Below, in pieces: positions 1-10,921 of a stretch of DNA of 64,000 bases. Both the position numbers and the translations under genes were made by a program. The DNA comes from Phyllobacterium myrsinacearum. GTDB taxonomy: Bacteria; Pseudomonadota; Alphaproteobacteria; Rhizobiales; Rhizobiaceae. The stretch is taken from NCBI RefSeq assembly GCF_014138285.1, contig NZ_JACGXN010000001.1:1105314-1169313 (forward strand). The letters are read 5' to 3'. Positions within the stretch are counted from its first letter, which is position 1, and every line of letters starts with the position of its first letter. The notes beneath the pieces are model-generated. The model saw nothing but the letters and a program-made list of their open reading frames with translations. It had not been told where the DNA came from and ran no database searches.

Positions 1-865
1 CCTTCTCTTCCTCTTTTGTCGATTGGCCACCATCCGCCACAAATCGCCATGCGTCGTTTGCCCTATCGCTTCGAACGAGAAAGGCTTTGGCACTGGCCTT
101 GAAAGCTTTTTCTTGGTTGAATGTCAGGTTATCCGGCATCGGCGTCAATTGAGCGCTGGGATCATTGGTTGCACTACAAATATCCCCCTTAAACAGAATA
201 TATTTGGGTGCAGTTCCAATCGGGCAGCCGTCCTTCTTGACGATCATGGTAAAGTAAAACGAGTTGTACGTTCCCAGCTTAAAGGTCATGGGTGCCGATC
301 CTATTTTTGGATTGGCTGTTCCCACACCGTTGACGTACGTGTACTCAACAGAACCCATCTCTTGCTGTTTACCGTCCGCCGCGACAACAATGATGGATAT
401 TTTCTTGTAATACGTTCCTTTTACATTCGTGACCTGAATTGAGGCTTCTTCCGGCGTCAGCGCTCCTGATGCTGTTGAAGTGGCCGAAATGGTCGTCGAG
501 CTTTGGTTCAGAACTTGCATGAATGCCGTTCGGAGCGGTCTCGCGACTGCAAGCTTGATCCGCGCAGGAACGTCCTCGGTGACCGTCACATTATACGTGA
601 CGCTACTGCTGTCGAAGTCAGGAATGTTTGCGTGGAGGCTTTTTTGAATGCGAACCTTCACATCGTCCAGATTGTTTCCCTTATAGGTCGATGCTCCCCA
701 CAACACTGCGGCATCCGCTGCATTCTGTAAATCCGAACGCTGATTGCTTGCATTGTTGTAGCTAATGGCAAGGCTGGTTGCGCCCAATAGCGGCACCAGC
801 AACAGACCAAATGTAATTGCAGTGGCGCCGCTTTTATCTTTCAGGAATTTCTTGATTTTTTTCAT
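1..865 (-). CDS. TadG-like pilus assembly protein, 5' part (cut by window edge)
   Basis: The reverse strand is open from an ATG at 865 to the window edge, giving 288 residues without a stop. The start has GGAGCGGG upstream. The protein begins with a short lysine-rich stretch, then DKSGATAITFGLLLVP and one hydrophobic segment (about residues 11-33), followed by a QRSDLQNAADAAVL segment. This is the N-terminal anchor plus helix typical of TadE/TadG-like proteins of the Flp/Tad type IVb pilus system; the D-A-A-A region is characteristic of the TadG flavour. The rest, rich in Thr/Ser/Val, is poorly conserved. No other tad gene is visible. It is somewhat AT-richer than its neighbours. The family is inferred from the N-terminus only, and the C-terminal domain lies outside the window. 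Confidence 0.72.
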   Translation of the reverse strand, partial: MKKIKKFLKDKSGATAITFGLLLVPLLGATSLAISYNNASNQRSDLQNAADAAVLWGASTYKGNNLDDVKVRIQKSLHANIPDFDSSSVTYNVTVTEDVPARIKLAVARPLRTAFMQVLNQSSTTISATSTASGALTPEEASIQVTNVKGTYYKKISIIVVAADGKQQEMGSVEYTYVNGVGTANPKIGSAPMTFKLGTYNSFYFTMIVKKDGCPIGTAPKYILFKGDICSATNDPSAQLTPMPDNLTFNQEKAFKASAKAFLVRSDRANDAWRFVADGGQSTKEEEK

Positions 866-990
866 AGCCCGCTCCGGTGTTGAGCGGACCATGAACGAAA
901 TGGCGTAAATGCTGCTTTACGAAAATCATTCAGATTGTCACGATCTGCGATAAGCCTTGCATCATGGTAAAAATCCCCTGAAACAACCGC
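866..990. other. intergenic stretch between the TadG-like gene and the peptide importer operon
   Basis: This 125 bp stretch holds the ribosome binding site and presumably the promoter of the TadG-like gene. No convincing terminator hairpin for the importer operon is visible. Confidence 0.5.
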
Positions 991-1773
991 TTATACGGCG
1001 GGGATATCCGGCCGCACAAAGCCATCACTCGCCACCAAGAGGTTGCGCGTATAGGCCTGCGTGACTTTGCGGGCAGCAAGGTCCGCAGCCGACAGACGCT
1101 CCACTTCCGCGCCGTTCTGCATCACCATCAGCCGGTCGCACATATGAGTCACAACCGCGAGATCGTGGCTGACCATGAGGAATGTCAGCTTACGGTCACG
1201 GCGTATCTGTTCCAGCAGATTCAGCACTTCCGCCTGTACCGATGCGTCAAGCGCCGAAGTCGGCTCATCCAGCAGCAGAATCGACGGTTCAAGAATCAAC
1301 GCCCGTGCGATGGCCACGCGCTGGCGCTGTCCTCCGGACAGCTGATGCGAGTAGCGGAAGCGGAAGCTGGCCCCAAGTCCCACTTCATCCAGCGCCCGCA
1401 AGATTCGCTTTTCGATATCGGTAAACCCGTGAACGGCCAGAGGTTCAAGCAAAAGCCGGTCGACTGTCTGCCGCGGGTGCAGCGAACCATAGGGATCCTG
1501 AAATACCATCTGCACTTCACGATAAAATGCCTTGGTGCGGCTCTTGCCGAGCAGTTTGCCGTTGACCGTAATGGAACCCCCGGTCGTTGGTGCAAGCCCC
1601 GCAACGGCGCGCAGCAACGTTGACTTTCCAGAACCGGATTCGCCGACCAGCCCGAAGGATTCACCCGGCATCACATCAAGGCTGACCCCCCGCAACGCGC
1701 GGAAGCGATCGAATACGACCTCGAGTTTGTCGATAACAAGAGCTTTGGAAAGAGATATCGTCATGCGGCCCAC
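991..1773 (-). CDS. peptide ABC transporter ATP-binding protein (DppF/OppF type)
   Basis: A 260-residue ATPase with Walker A GESGSGKST (near residue 45), signature [15 protein letters not shown] and Walker B ILLLDEPTSALD, followed by the D- and H-loops (MVSHDLAV). It should couple ATP hydrolysis to uptake by the permease pair encoded upstream. It is last in the operon and overlaps the preceding ATPase gene by 13 bp. At 260 residues it lacks the C-terminal extension of about 60 residues with conserved cysteines found in classical OppF/DppF; in size it resembles NikE. The substrate is inferred as short peptides from the dipeptidase at the head of the operon; nickel or other small ligands cannot be excluded. 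Confidence 0.9.
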   Translation of the reverse strand: MGRMTISLSKALVIDKLEVVFDRFRALRGVSLDVMPGESFGLVGESGSGKSTLLRAVAGLAPTTGGSITVNGKLLGKSRTKAFYREVQMVFQDPYGSLHPRQTVDRLLLEPLAVHGFTDIEKRILRALDEVGLGASFRFRYSHQLSGGQRQRVAIARALILEPSILLLDEPTSALDASVQAEVLNLLEQIRRDRKLTFLMVSHDLAVVTHMCDRLMVMQNGAEVERLSAADLAARKVTQAYTRNLLVASDGFVRPDIPAV

Positions 1774-2594
1774 TCCGGCTTGCGATCAAGAATGGGAAGC
1801 GGGTGGGTATCGGCGCCGATTTTGGGCATGCAGTTCAAAAGCCCTTGCGTGTAGGAATGTTTGGCGTTGTGCAGATCCCTGGCAGCGATCTCCTCGACAA
1901 TATGCCCCGCATACATGACGATGACCCGGTCACAAAACGACGAGACCAGCCGTAAATCGTGGGAGATGAAGATCAATCCCATGCCGCGATCGCGCACCAG
2001 ATTGTCGAGAATGGCGAGCACATCAAGCTGAACGGTCACATCGAGGGCTGAAGTCGGCTCATCGGCGATCAGCAGTTCGGGGCCGGTGATCAGCATCATG
2101 GCTATCATGGCACGCTGTCCCATGCCTCCCGATACCTCGTGCGGATGCAGATCATAGACACGCTCGGGATCGCGGATCTGCACAGCCGCAAGCATGTCGA
2201 GTGCACGTTTGCGGGCTTCCGATCTGCTGACCCTTTCGTGGGTACGCAGGGTTTCAACGATCTGCCGTCCGATGCTCATGACCGGATTGAGTGAATATTT
2301 AGGGTCTTGCAGGATCATGGCGATACGGTTACCGCGCAACGAACGCCGTTCGGCGGCTGAGACTTTCAGCAGATCGATCCCATCGAAATTCAGCGTCTCC
2401 GCCGTGATTTTAGCGTGGGGTGGCGTCAGGCCCATGATGGCACGGCCCGTCTGGGATTTGCCCGAACCGGATTCACCCACGATACCAAGACGTTCGCGAC
2501 CGAGCGTAAAAGACACACCGCGAACAGCATCGACCACCCCGGTACGGGTCGGAAACTGGACCCGCAGGTCCTTGACAGTCAGCAGGGTGCTCAT
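1761..2594 (-). CDS. peptide ABC transporter ATP-binding protein (DppD/OppD type)
   Basis: A 277-residue ATPase, the second of the pair. Walker A is GESGSGKSQTG (near residue 40), and the signature VSGGMGQRAMIAMML departs from canonical LSGGQ in the usual DppD manner. Walker B is LLIADEPTSALD and the H-loop is ISHDLRL. It heterodimerises with the DppF-type partner encoded next. It overlaps the permease gene upstream by 4 bp and the next ATPase by 13 bp, implying translational coupling. Like its partner it is shorter than E. coli OppD/DppD (about 330 residues) and lacks the cysteine-bearing C-terminal extension. Confidence 0.9.
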   Translation of the reverse strand: MSTLLTVKDLRVQFPTRTGVVDAVRGVSFTLGRERLGIVGESGSGKSQTGRAIMGLTPPHAKITAETLNFDGIDLLKVSAAERRSLRGNRIAMILQDPKYSLNPVMSIGRQIVETLRTHERVSRSEARKRALDMLAAVQIRDPERVYDLHPHEVSGGMGQRAMIAMMLITGPELLIADEPTSALDVTVQLDVLAILDNLVRDRGMGLIFISHDLRLVSSFCDRVIVMYAGHIVEEIAARDLHNAKHSYTQGLLNCMPKIGADTHPLPILDRKPEWAA

Positions 2595-3526
2595 TGGTTG
2601 TTGCCTCGTGGATCAAGTGCATCACGCAGGCCATCACCCAGCAGGTTGAAGCCAAGACTGACGATCAGGATTGCAAAACCAGGCGCTGCCGCAACCCACC
2701 ATTGATCCATGATGAAACGGCGGCCGGAAGCAATCATCGCGCCCCATTCCGGTAATGGCGGCTGGGCACCCAGACCGAGAAAGCCGAGACCCGCGGCGGT
2801 AAGGATGATGCCAGCCATATCCAGTGTGACACGGACAATGAGCGAGGACAGACAGAGCGGCATGATGTGGCGCAGGACAATGCGAACCGGCGAAGCACCC
2901 ATCAATCGCACTGCGGCGATGTAATCGGAATTGCGCACCGTCAAGGTCTCTGCTCGCGCTATACGCGCATAGGGCGGCCAAGAGGTAATGGCGATGGCAA
3001 TGACGGCGTTTTCGATACCGGGTCCAAGAGCCGCAACGAAAGCGAGCGCCAGAATGAGCTTCGGAAAGGCCAGGAAAATATCGGTTATACGCATCAGGAT
3101 GGAATCGACCCAGCCACCTGCATAGCCGGCGATGGTTCCAACCAGAAGCCCGATTGGCGCGGCAATGATGGCAACAAGAATGACGACATAGAGCGTCAGG
3201 CGCGAACCGTAGATCAGCCTCGAAAGAATATCCCGGCCCTGATCGTCGGTGCCAAGCCAATAGTCGCCGCTTGGTGGCAGCAACCGGGCATTGCGCAAAT
3301 CGCCGATGACAGGCGAATGGGGCGCAAGAACATTTGCAAGAGCAGCAACCAGCAGCAGGACGACAATGATGCCAAGACCGGCAAGCGCCAGCCTGTTGCT
3401 GGCAAATCGGCCCCACACGAGATAGGCACGGCCAAGCCTTGCCTGCAGCCGTGATTGCGGCCGATCACTCATCAGCCATTCGCGTCGGGATATCGATGGC
3501 GGCGGGGTTTTGATTGTCTGGCTCAT
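2591..3526 (-). CDS. peptide ABC transporter permease (DppC type)
   Basis: A 311-residue inner-membrane permease. The N-terminus is cytoplasmic, with a first transmembrane segment near residues 46-69 and further segments around the binding-protein-dependent transport signature (about residues 190-215, containing EAA-like RLMGASPVRIVLRHIMP). A GTDDQGRDILSRLIYGSR stretch (about 93-110) is typical of DppC/OppC. It forms the channel with the DppB-type subunit encoded immediately upstream, overlapping it by 4 bp. Ser/Arg-rich residues 1-25 precede the first helix; a methionine at residue 19 is an alternative start. Confidence 0.9.
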   Translation of the reverse strand: MSQTIKTPPPSISRREWLMSDRPQSRLQARLGRAYLVWGRFASNRLALAGLGIIVVLLLVAALANVLAPHSPVIGDLRNARLLPPSGDYWLGTDDQGRDILSRLIYGSRLTLYVVILVAIIAAPIGLLVGTIAGYAGGWVDSILMRITDIFLAFPKLILALAFVAALGPGIENAVIAIAITSWPPYARIARAETLTVRNSDYIAAVRLMGASPVRIVLRHIMPLCLSSLIVRVTLDMAGIILTAAGLGFLGLGAQPPLPEWGAMIASGRRFIMDQWWVAAAPGFAILIVSLGFNLLGDGLRDALDPRGNNQ

Positions 3527-4590
3527 CGTGCGCGCGTCCGTGGGTCAAGCGCCCGATAGAGAACATCGGACAGAAGATTGATTGCAACAAAGACAGAACC
3601 GATGATGATGGTTCCACCAAGAACCGCGTTCATGTCGGCATTTTGCAGGGAATTGGTGATGTACATGCCAAGACCGGGCCAGGCAAAGACCGTTTCGGTC
3701 AGAACCGATCCCTCCAGCAATCCGGCATAGGACAGAGCGATGACCGTCACCAACGGCACTGCCGCGTTGCGCAGGGCATGGGCCCAGATGATACGGGTCT
3801 CGGAAAGCCCTTTTGCCCGGGCAGCGACGATATATTCCTGCTCCAGTTCATTGAGCATGAAACTGCGGGTCATTCGGCTGATATAGGCCAGCGAGAAATA
3901 GCCAAGCAACGATGCCGGCAGAATAATGAAGGAGAAGATGTTCCAGAAGGCTTCCCAATTGCCCTGCAACACCGCATCGAGAAGATAGAAGCCGGTGATG
4001 GGCGTGAATGTATACTCATAGATCACGTCGATGCGGCCGGGGCCTGATGTCCAGCCAAGCTTTGCATAGAAGACAAGAAGCGCCAGCAGCCCGAGCCAGA
4101 AGATCGGCACGGAATAACCGACCAGCCCAACGATCCGCACGATCTGATCAATGAAGCTGCCCCGTTTGACAGCGGCAAGCACACCGAGCGGCACACCGAA
4201 AAGTGCGCCTATGACGGTGCCGAAGGTTGCAAGCTCCATGGTGGCAGGGAACACCCGCCGGATGTCCGTCATGACAGGATTGGACGTCAGAACGGAATTG
4301 CCAAAATTACCCTGCAAAGCGCCTTTCACGTAGAGGTAGAACTGCTCATAGAGCGGCAGATTCAGGCCGTATTCCTCCCGGATGCGTTCGACCACATGGG
4401 CCGGAGCACGGTCACCGACAATCGCCAGCGCCGGATCGATGGGGATAACCCGGCCGATGAAGAAGGTGACAGCAAGAAGGCCAAGGAAGGTGATTGCACC
4501 GATCAGGACAAAGCGTCCAATCGCAAGAGCAAGGCTGGAGGCCCAGGCGCCCGAGCGTCTGGCCTCCAGTTGTGTTTCAGTCGTTGTCAT
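3523..4590 (-). CDS. peptide ABC transporter permease (DppB type)
   Basis: A 355-residue inner-membrane permease of the DppB/OppB class. The first helix (about 25-48) is followed by a periplasmic region with the family motif RVIPIDPA and later LPLYEQFYLYVKGALQGNFG. The cytoplasmic EAA-type loop (YIVAARAKGLSETRIIWAHALRNA) lies in the C-terminal third, and the C-terminus ALDPRTR is typical. At 355 residues it is slightly longer than E. coli DppB (339). It follows the binding-protein gene after 27 bp and overlaps the DppC-type gene by 4 bp. Confidence 0.91.
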   Translation of the reverse strand: MTTTETQLEARRSGAWASSLALAIGRFVLIGAITFLGLLAVTFFIGRVIPIDPALAIVGDRAPAHVVERIREEYGLNLPLYEQFYLYVKGALQGNFGNSVLTSNPVMTDIRRVFPATMELATFGTVIGALFGVPLGVLAAVKRGSFIDQIVRIVGLVGYSVPIFWLGLLALLVFYAKLGWTSGPGRIDVIYEYTFTPITGFYLLDAVLQGNWEAFWNIFSFIILPASLLGYFSLAYISRMTRSFMLNELEQEYIVAARAKGLSETRIIWAHALRNAAVPLVTVIALSYAGLLEGSVLTETVFAWPGLGMYITNSLQNADMNAVLGGTIIIGSVFVAINLLSDVLYRALDPRTRAR

Positions 4591-4617
4591 CGTTTCAGCC
4601 TTGGGCGTTCGCCCTGA

Positions 4618-6228
4618 TTATTTCGATACGTTGAAAACGTAGTTGGTATCGAAGGATGGTCCGAGCTTGAGGCCCTTGAGAGTCGAGCGGTAACCGGCAA
4701 CTTCTGTCTGCTGGAACAGCATGACGAACGGGCTGGTCTCGAGAACCTTCTTCTGCAGGTCCTGGTAGATCTGCGCACGCTTGGCTGTATCGCGCTCGAG
4801 CAGGGCCGACTTGGTTTCCTTGGTCAGGTCAGGCACATCCCAGGCATTGCGCCATGCAAGCGTCTTGTTGGTGCCCGTATCGGCATTGTCAGGATTGCTG
4901 GTAAAGGTCTCCGCATTGGAGTTCGGATCCCAGTAATCAACGCCCCACTGACCGATATAGATGTCATGTGTGCGGGCCCTGTACTTCGTCAGCGTCTGCT
5001 TGCCATCACCGGGGATGATCTCCAGCTTGACGCCGCCTTGTGCAAAGGTCTGCTGCACGGCTTCAGCAATACCCGTCACCGGCTGGTTGTTGCGCACGTC
5101 CATCGTCACCGAGAAACCGTCCTTCAGACCCGCCTTGGCCAGAAGCTCCTTGGCTTTCTCCACATTGAGGGAATAGGGCTTTTCGTCCAGCTCGCCCAGA
5201 ATGCCCTTCGGCAGGAACGTCTGATGGATCTCGCCGATGCCCTTGATCAGCTTCTCGCCGATCGCATCGTAATCAACCAGATATTTCAGCGCCTCGCGCA
5301 CCTCCGGCTTGGCCAGGTTCGGGTTCTTCTGATTGAGACTGAAATAGTAGATCGTGCCCTTCGGCGCACTTGTGGTCTTGATGTCGCTGTTCTTGGCCAC
5401 CTGTTCCAGATCGTTCGGCTCCAGATTGCGGGCAACATCGATATCACCCTTTTCCAGCAGCAGGCGCTGCGTCGCGCTTTCCTTCACATGCCGGTAGATG
5501 ACACGGTTGAGGATCGACTTGGTGCCGTAGTAATTGTCGTTGCGCTCAAGGACGAGGATCTCGTTGGCGCGCCAGTCGCGGATCTTCATCGGACCCGAAC
5601 CCGCATAATTGGTCTTCATCCAGGCATTGCCGTAATCATTGTCGACCACGTGCTGGGAGACGAGCTTCTTGTCGACGACGGAGGCAACGGTTGCCGTCAG
5701 GCAGTTGAGCACGAAGCTCGGCGCATAGGGCTGGTCGACGGTAAAGACAAAGGTATCGGGTGCTGTCGCCTTGGCCTTTTCGGTGACATTGTCCGGCTTC
5801 AGGCCGAACTGGGTGAGGATGAAGGCCGGGCTCTTGTCGATCTTGATGGCGCGCTCGAAGGAATAGGCAACATCTTCCGCTGTCAGCGGATTGCCCGAGG
5901 CGAACTTTAGGTCCGGCTTCAGCTTGAACGTATAGGTCAGGCCATCATCCGAAACCGTCCAGCTCTGCGCAATGTCAGCCGTGATTTTCGAGGGATCATT
6001 AATATCAAGGCGAACCAGCTTGTCATAGGTATTGCCGTTGATTTCACCCATGGTGAGCTCGAAGGCCTCGCCCGGATCAAGCGTAATGACATCATCAATC
6101 GCCCACGCTTCTACCAGCGTATCCGCCGGTGTCGCCGCCCATGCCGGCGCCCCCGAAATCACGAGCGCCGAGAGCGCAGCACTTCCGACAAGCAGCCGGA
6201 ATTTGGCGTTTATCTGATTGATCAACAT
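4618..6228 (-). CDS. ABC transporter periplasmic substrate-binding protein, family 5 (peptide type)
   Basis: A 536-residue exported protein. Residues 1-31 form a Sec signal peptide ending APAWAA. The mature part has SBP family 5 features: TLDPGEAFELTMGEINGNTYDKL, SWTVSDDGLTYTFKL and LTAEDVAYSFERA. It captures ligand in the periplasm for the DppBC-type channel. The start at 6228 has AGGGG nearby. It lies between the dipeptidase gene (27 bp upstream) and the permeases. Family members bind di- and oligopeptides, nickel, opines or sugars; a peptide ligand is inferred from the linked dipeptidase only. Confidence 0.9.
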   Translation of the reverse strand: MLINQINAKFRLLVGSAALSALVISGAPAWAATPADTLVEAWAIDDVITLDPGEAFELTMGEINGNTYDKLVRLDINDPSKITADIAQSWTVSDDGLTYTFKLKPDLKFASGNPLTAEDVAYSFERAIKIDKSPAFILTQFGLKPDNVTEKAKATAPDTFVFTVDQPYAPSFVLNCLTATVASVVDKKLVSQHVVDNDYGNAWMKTNYAGSGPMKIRDWRANEILVLERNDNYYGTKSILNRVIYRHVKESATQRLLLEKGDIDVARNLEPNDLEQVAKNSDIKTTSAPKGTIYYFSLNQKNPNLAKPEVREALKYLVDYDAIGEKLIKGIGEIHQTFLPKGILGELDEKPYSLNVEKAKELLAKAGLKDGFSVTMDVRNNQPVTGIAEAVQQTFAQGGVKLEIIPGDGKQTLTKYRARTHDIYIGQWGVDYWDPNSNAETFTSNPDNADTGTNKTLAWRNAWDVPDLTKETKSALLERDTAKRAQIYQDLQKKVLETSPFVMLFQQTEVAGYRSTLKGLKLGPSFDTNYVFNVSK

Positions 6229-6255
6229 TGTGGTACCCCTGTTTTTTCTATTGTT

Positions 6256-7311
6256 TCAATTTGTTTCATGCCAAGCCGACCGCAGGACACGCATCCAGTT
6301 TCCGCGACAAATCTTGGCAAGATCCTCCTCCGAGTATCCCGCCTCGCGCAGAGCAACGACAAGTGCCTGGCTGCCTGCCGCGTCGGTAATTTCACTGGGG
6401 ATTTTAGCACCATCGAAATCTGAGCCAAGTGCCACGCAATCAATACCCATGCGATTGACCATATAGTCGATGTGCCGGACCATATCGCTAAGTGGCGTAT
6501 CGGCATTTTCCCGCGCGTCGGGACGCAGCATCGCCACGGCATAGTTCAGACCGACCAGACCCTTACTTTCGCGAATGGCATCGAACTGCTTGTCCGTCAG
6601 ATTGCGGGCGACCGGCGTGAGCGCATGAACATTGGAATGGCTGGCGACCAGCGGTTGATCACTGATACGGGCAACATCCCAAAATCCCTTTTCAGTGATG
6701 TGCGCGAGATCCACAAGAATACCCAAGCGATTGCATGCCCTCACCAGATCCTCACCGGCCGCTGTCAATCCCGGGCCGGTATCCGGATCCAGGGGATATG
6801 CAAAAGGAACACCATGACCGAAAACATTATTGCGGCTCCAGACAGGTCCAAGTGAACGCAGTCCGGCTGCATAGAATACATCCAGCGCGGAGAGATCAGC
6901 ACCAATCCCTTCACAGCCCTCGATGTGCAGAACTGCCGCAAAAAGGTCCTTGTCCATCGCCTCCTCGATGTCGGCAGTGGAACGACACAGCTTCCAGCCG
7001 CCTGCCTGTTCGAGACGCAGGGCGATCGAAGCCATTTCAAGCGAGATGTCGAGAGATGGCGTTCGCTCCAGCGGTGCGGCCAGAGGGGTAAAATAATGGC
7101 CCTTTGCGTCGGGCGCCTTGAAGGCGAGATCGCCTGACGGAACGTAGATGGCGCAAAGCCCGCCAATCAACCCGCCCTTGAGCGCGCGGCCCTTGTCGAT
7201 ATGTCCGGATGTTGTGCCATCAATGAATTCGCGAACCGGATCGGCGCCGTCTTTTGAATGTTTCCACAACCGGTAAAGCACATCGTTGTGACCATCAAAG
7301 ACAGACTGCAT
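6256..7311 (-). CDS. membrane-type (renal) dipeptidase, peptidase family M19
   Basis: A 351-residue zinc dipeptidase of the amidohydrolase superfamily. Visible family motifs are DGHNDVL at residues 6-12 (the HxD metal pair), HIEGCEG (about 127), the VDLAHI stretch with a metal-ligand histidine near 203, SHSN (about 224) and GSDFDGA near 300. M19 enzymes cleave L,L- or L,D-dipeptides and some hydrolyse D-amino-acid-containing dipeptides. No signal peptide is visible, so the enzyme is probably cytoplasmic. It is the first gene of a six-gene run, 27 bp ahead of the binding protein, so imported dipeptides would be hydrolysed by its product. The start has GGGAAT nine bases upstream. Confidence 0.92.
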   Translation of the reverse strand: MQSVFDGHNDVLYRLWKHSKDGADPVREFIDGTTSGHIDKGRALKGGLIGGLCAIYVPSGDLAFKAPDAKGHYFTPLAAPLERTPSLDISLEMASIALRLEQAGGWKLCRSTADIEEAMDKDLFAAVLHIEGCEGIGADLSALDVFYAAGLRSLGPVWSRNNVFGHGVPFAYPLDPDTGPGLTAAGEDLVRACNRLGILVDLAHITEKGFWDVARISDQPLVASHSNVHALTPVARNLTDKQFDAIRESKGLVGLNYAVAMLRPDARENADTPLSDMVRHIDYMVNRMGIDCVALGSDFDGAKIPSEITDAAGSQALVVALREAGYSEEDLAKICRGNWMRVLRSAWHETN

Positions 7312-7556
7312 TTCAATTCCCGATCAGGTTGTTCGATAAGGCAAATGTTTCGGGAAATCGTTTCATCAATTCCCGGCATTTACGCCCTGGTTTGACAAAA
7401 GATCATGTCACAGACGAACAGGCAAGATAGGATTTGTACAAAAGTATAACAGCTGCCCCATTTGTGCGTGAGCATCCGTTCCTCCCGATTGCAACCCGTG
7501 GCTCGTGGTTGCGGATTCCCAAACCTGCTACCCATGAAAGGAGAAGGATCAACAGA

Positions 7557-7604
7557 GCGTTGGCATAATTGACAACAAGGAAATGCGTTGACATGATTGA
7601 CAAC
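7557..7604. promoter_or_regulatory. twin direct-repeat operator at the tumE start
   Basis: Two near-identical 20-base elements occur at 7557-7576 and 7585-7604 (cores GTTGGCATAATTGACAAC and GTTGACATGATTGACAAC, 18 of 20 identical when the preceding GC is included). The period is 28 bp. Each is also a partial inverted repeat, GTTG-N10-CAAC. The second copy spans the tumE ATG at 7593. Two tandem operators over the start of a toxin-antitoxin operon are what autorepression by the DNA-binding antitoxin would require. Function is inferred. Confidence 0.6.
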
Positions 7605-7889
7605 GTCAAGGCTAAACTTATCTACCGACACAAGGCCATCTTTCCTGACAGCTCCATCATGGAGATGTCAATCTGGATGGTTCCGACACCCGTCAAAGGA
7701 AGCTCGCATCCTTACAAATACAGGCTTTTCTGGGGTCGGCATGGCGAACGGATTGTTGGATATGACAATGAAAGAGGAAAAGGGGATCATTGCCATCTTG
7801 ATGGGCGGGAACGCCCATATCGTTTCATTTCCGTAGACATGTTGATCAGCGATTTTTGTTCGGAAATTGACAGGAGAATATCAAAATGA
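7593..7889 (+). CDS. tumE: TumE-family toxin of a TumE/TumA toxin-antitoxin pair
   Basis: A 98-residue protein (from the ATG at 7593) with the layout KAKLIYRHKAIFPDSSIMEM, then SSHPYKYRLFWG, VGYDNERGKGDHCH and YRFISVDMLISDF. This matches the TumE family (formerly unnamed, DUF6516-like), whose members arrest growth when unpaired. The ATG at 7593 is preferred over a TTG at 7569 because AAGGAA at 7577-7582 is correctly spaced and family members start at this point. It overlaps tumA by 4 bp (ATGA), so the two are co-translated. The repeats at 7557-7604 cover its start. Base composition is AT-richer than gyrB next door, consistent with acquisition. Confidence 0.78.
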   Translation: MIDNVKAKLIYRHKAIFPDSSIMEMSIWMVPTPVKGSSHPYKYRLFWGRHGERIVGYDNERGKGDHCHLDGRERPYRFISVDMLISDFCSEIDRRISK

Positions 7890-8251
7890 GAAGGGCCGTG
7901 ATCCAAATACGCAGTGATACGAGCGCTGTCATAAGTGATGCTGCCAAGGGATTCGTGAATGCCTGGAACAAAGGCAGCAGTGACCCAATAGCGACCTTCA
8001 CATTCAGTTCCCCAGCACAATTGTTTTCAATCATCACGCCTAAACGTTGGGAACTGATCGAGCATTTGCAGAAAATAGGCCCGTCCAGTATTCGCGGCCT
8101 CGCTCGCTCGCTCGGGCGTGACGTCAAACGGGTTCACGACGATGTAACAGCCCTGACCAATTGGGGTCTTGTCGAACGTACCAAGGATGCAAAAGTTTGC
8201 GTTCCATTCGACGTCATACACGCTGATTTTGACCTGCGGGCAGTTGCCTGA
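7886..8251 (+). CDS. tumA: TumA-family DNA-binding antitoxin (HVO_A0114-like winged helix)
   Basis: A 121-residue protein. The N-terminal half (1-50) is the likely toxin-binding part. The C-terminal half (about 50-115) is a winged helix-turn-helix: FSIITPKRWELIEHLQK, SSIRGLARSLGRDVKRVHDDV (recognition region), then LTNWGLVERTKDAKVCVPFD as the wing. This is the HVO_A0114-type regulator that pairs with TumE. It overlaps tumE by 4 bp. It probably neutralises TumE and represses the operon through the twin repeats at 7557-7604. A strong hairpin starts inside its last codons and separates it from gyrB. Confidence 0.78.
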   Translation: MRRAVIQIRSDTSAVISDAAKGFVNAWNKGSSDPIATFTFSSPAQLFSIITPKRWELIEHLQKIGPSSIRGLARSLGRDVKRVHDDVTALTNWGLVERTKDAKVCVPFDVIHADFDLRAVA

Positions 8252-8266
8252 CGGCAATGCCCGCAG
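8234..8266. terminator. long hairpin at the tumA/gyrB convergent junction
   Basis: CTGCGGGCA (8234-8242) pairs with TGCCCGCAG (8258-8266), and TTGCC (8244-8248) with GGCAA (8253-8257). The loop is TGAC, which includes the tumA stop codon; there is one bulged G. No uridine tract follows on either strand, so it is not a canonical intrinsic terminator, but 14 paired bases between convergent genes would stabilise both 3' ends. Confidence 0.5.
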
Positions 8267-8286
8267 CGGGACTATGATATCCGATA

Positions 8287-10734
<2,448 letters not shown>

Positions 10735-10921
10735 TCAATCTTTTCTTGGCGCCGTGAACTGGCGTGAAGGATCCGGGCGAATCATGCCCGGTTACAGACC
10801 TAGATATAGTGGTTAATGTACTTTTTTCCAATTCGTAGCCTATAGGCTATCCACGGATCATGGCTAAATTAGTGGACATCGGGAATTATTATCCCCACAT
10901 CGTGGCTCTGGAGGCTGCCAA

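Noticed and set aside
503-730. Small plus-strand open frames in the first 900 bases
   Set aside because: They lie opposite the TadG-like coding frame, which has a good start, ribosome binding site and family N-terminus.
7380-7592. Minus-strand open frames before tumE
   Set aside because: Alternative overlapping frames without ribosome binding sites or domains; the region is taken as the promoter area of tumEA and of the dipeptidase operon.
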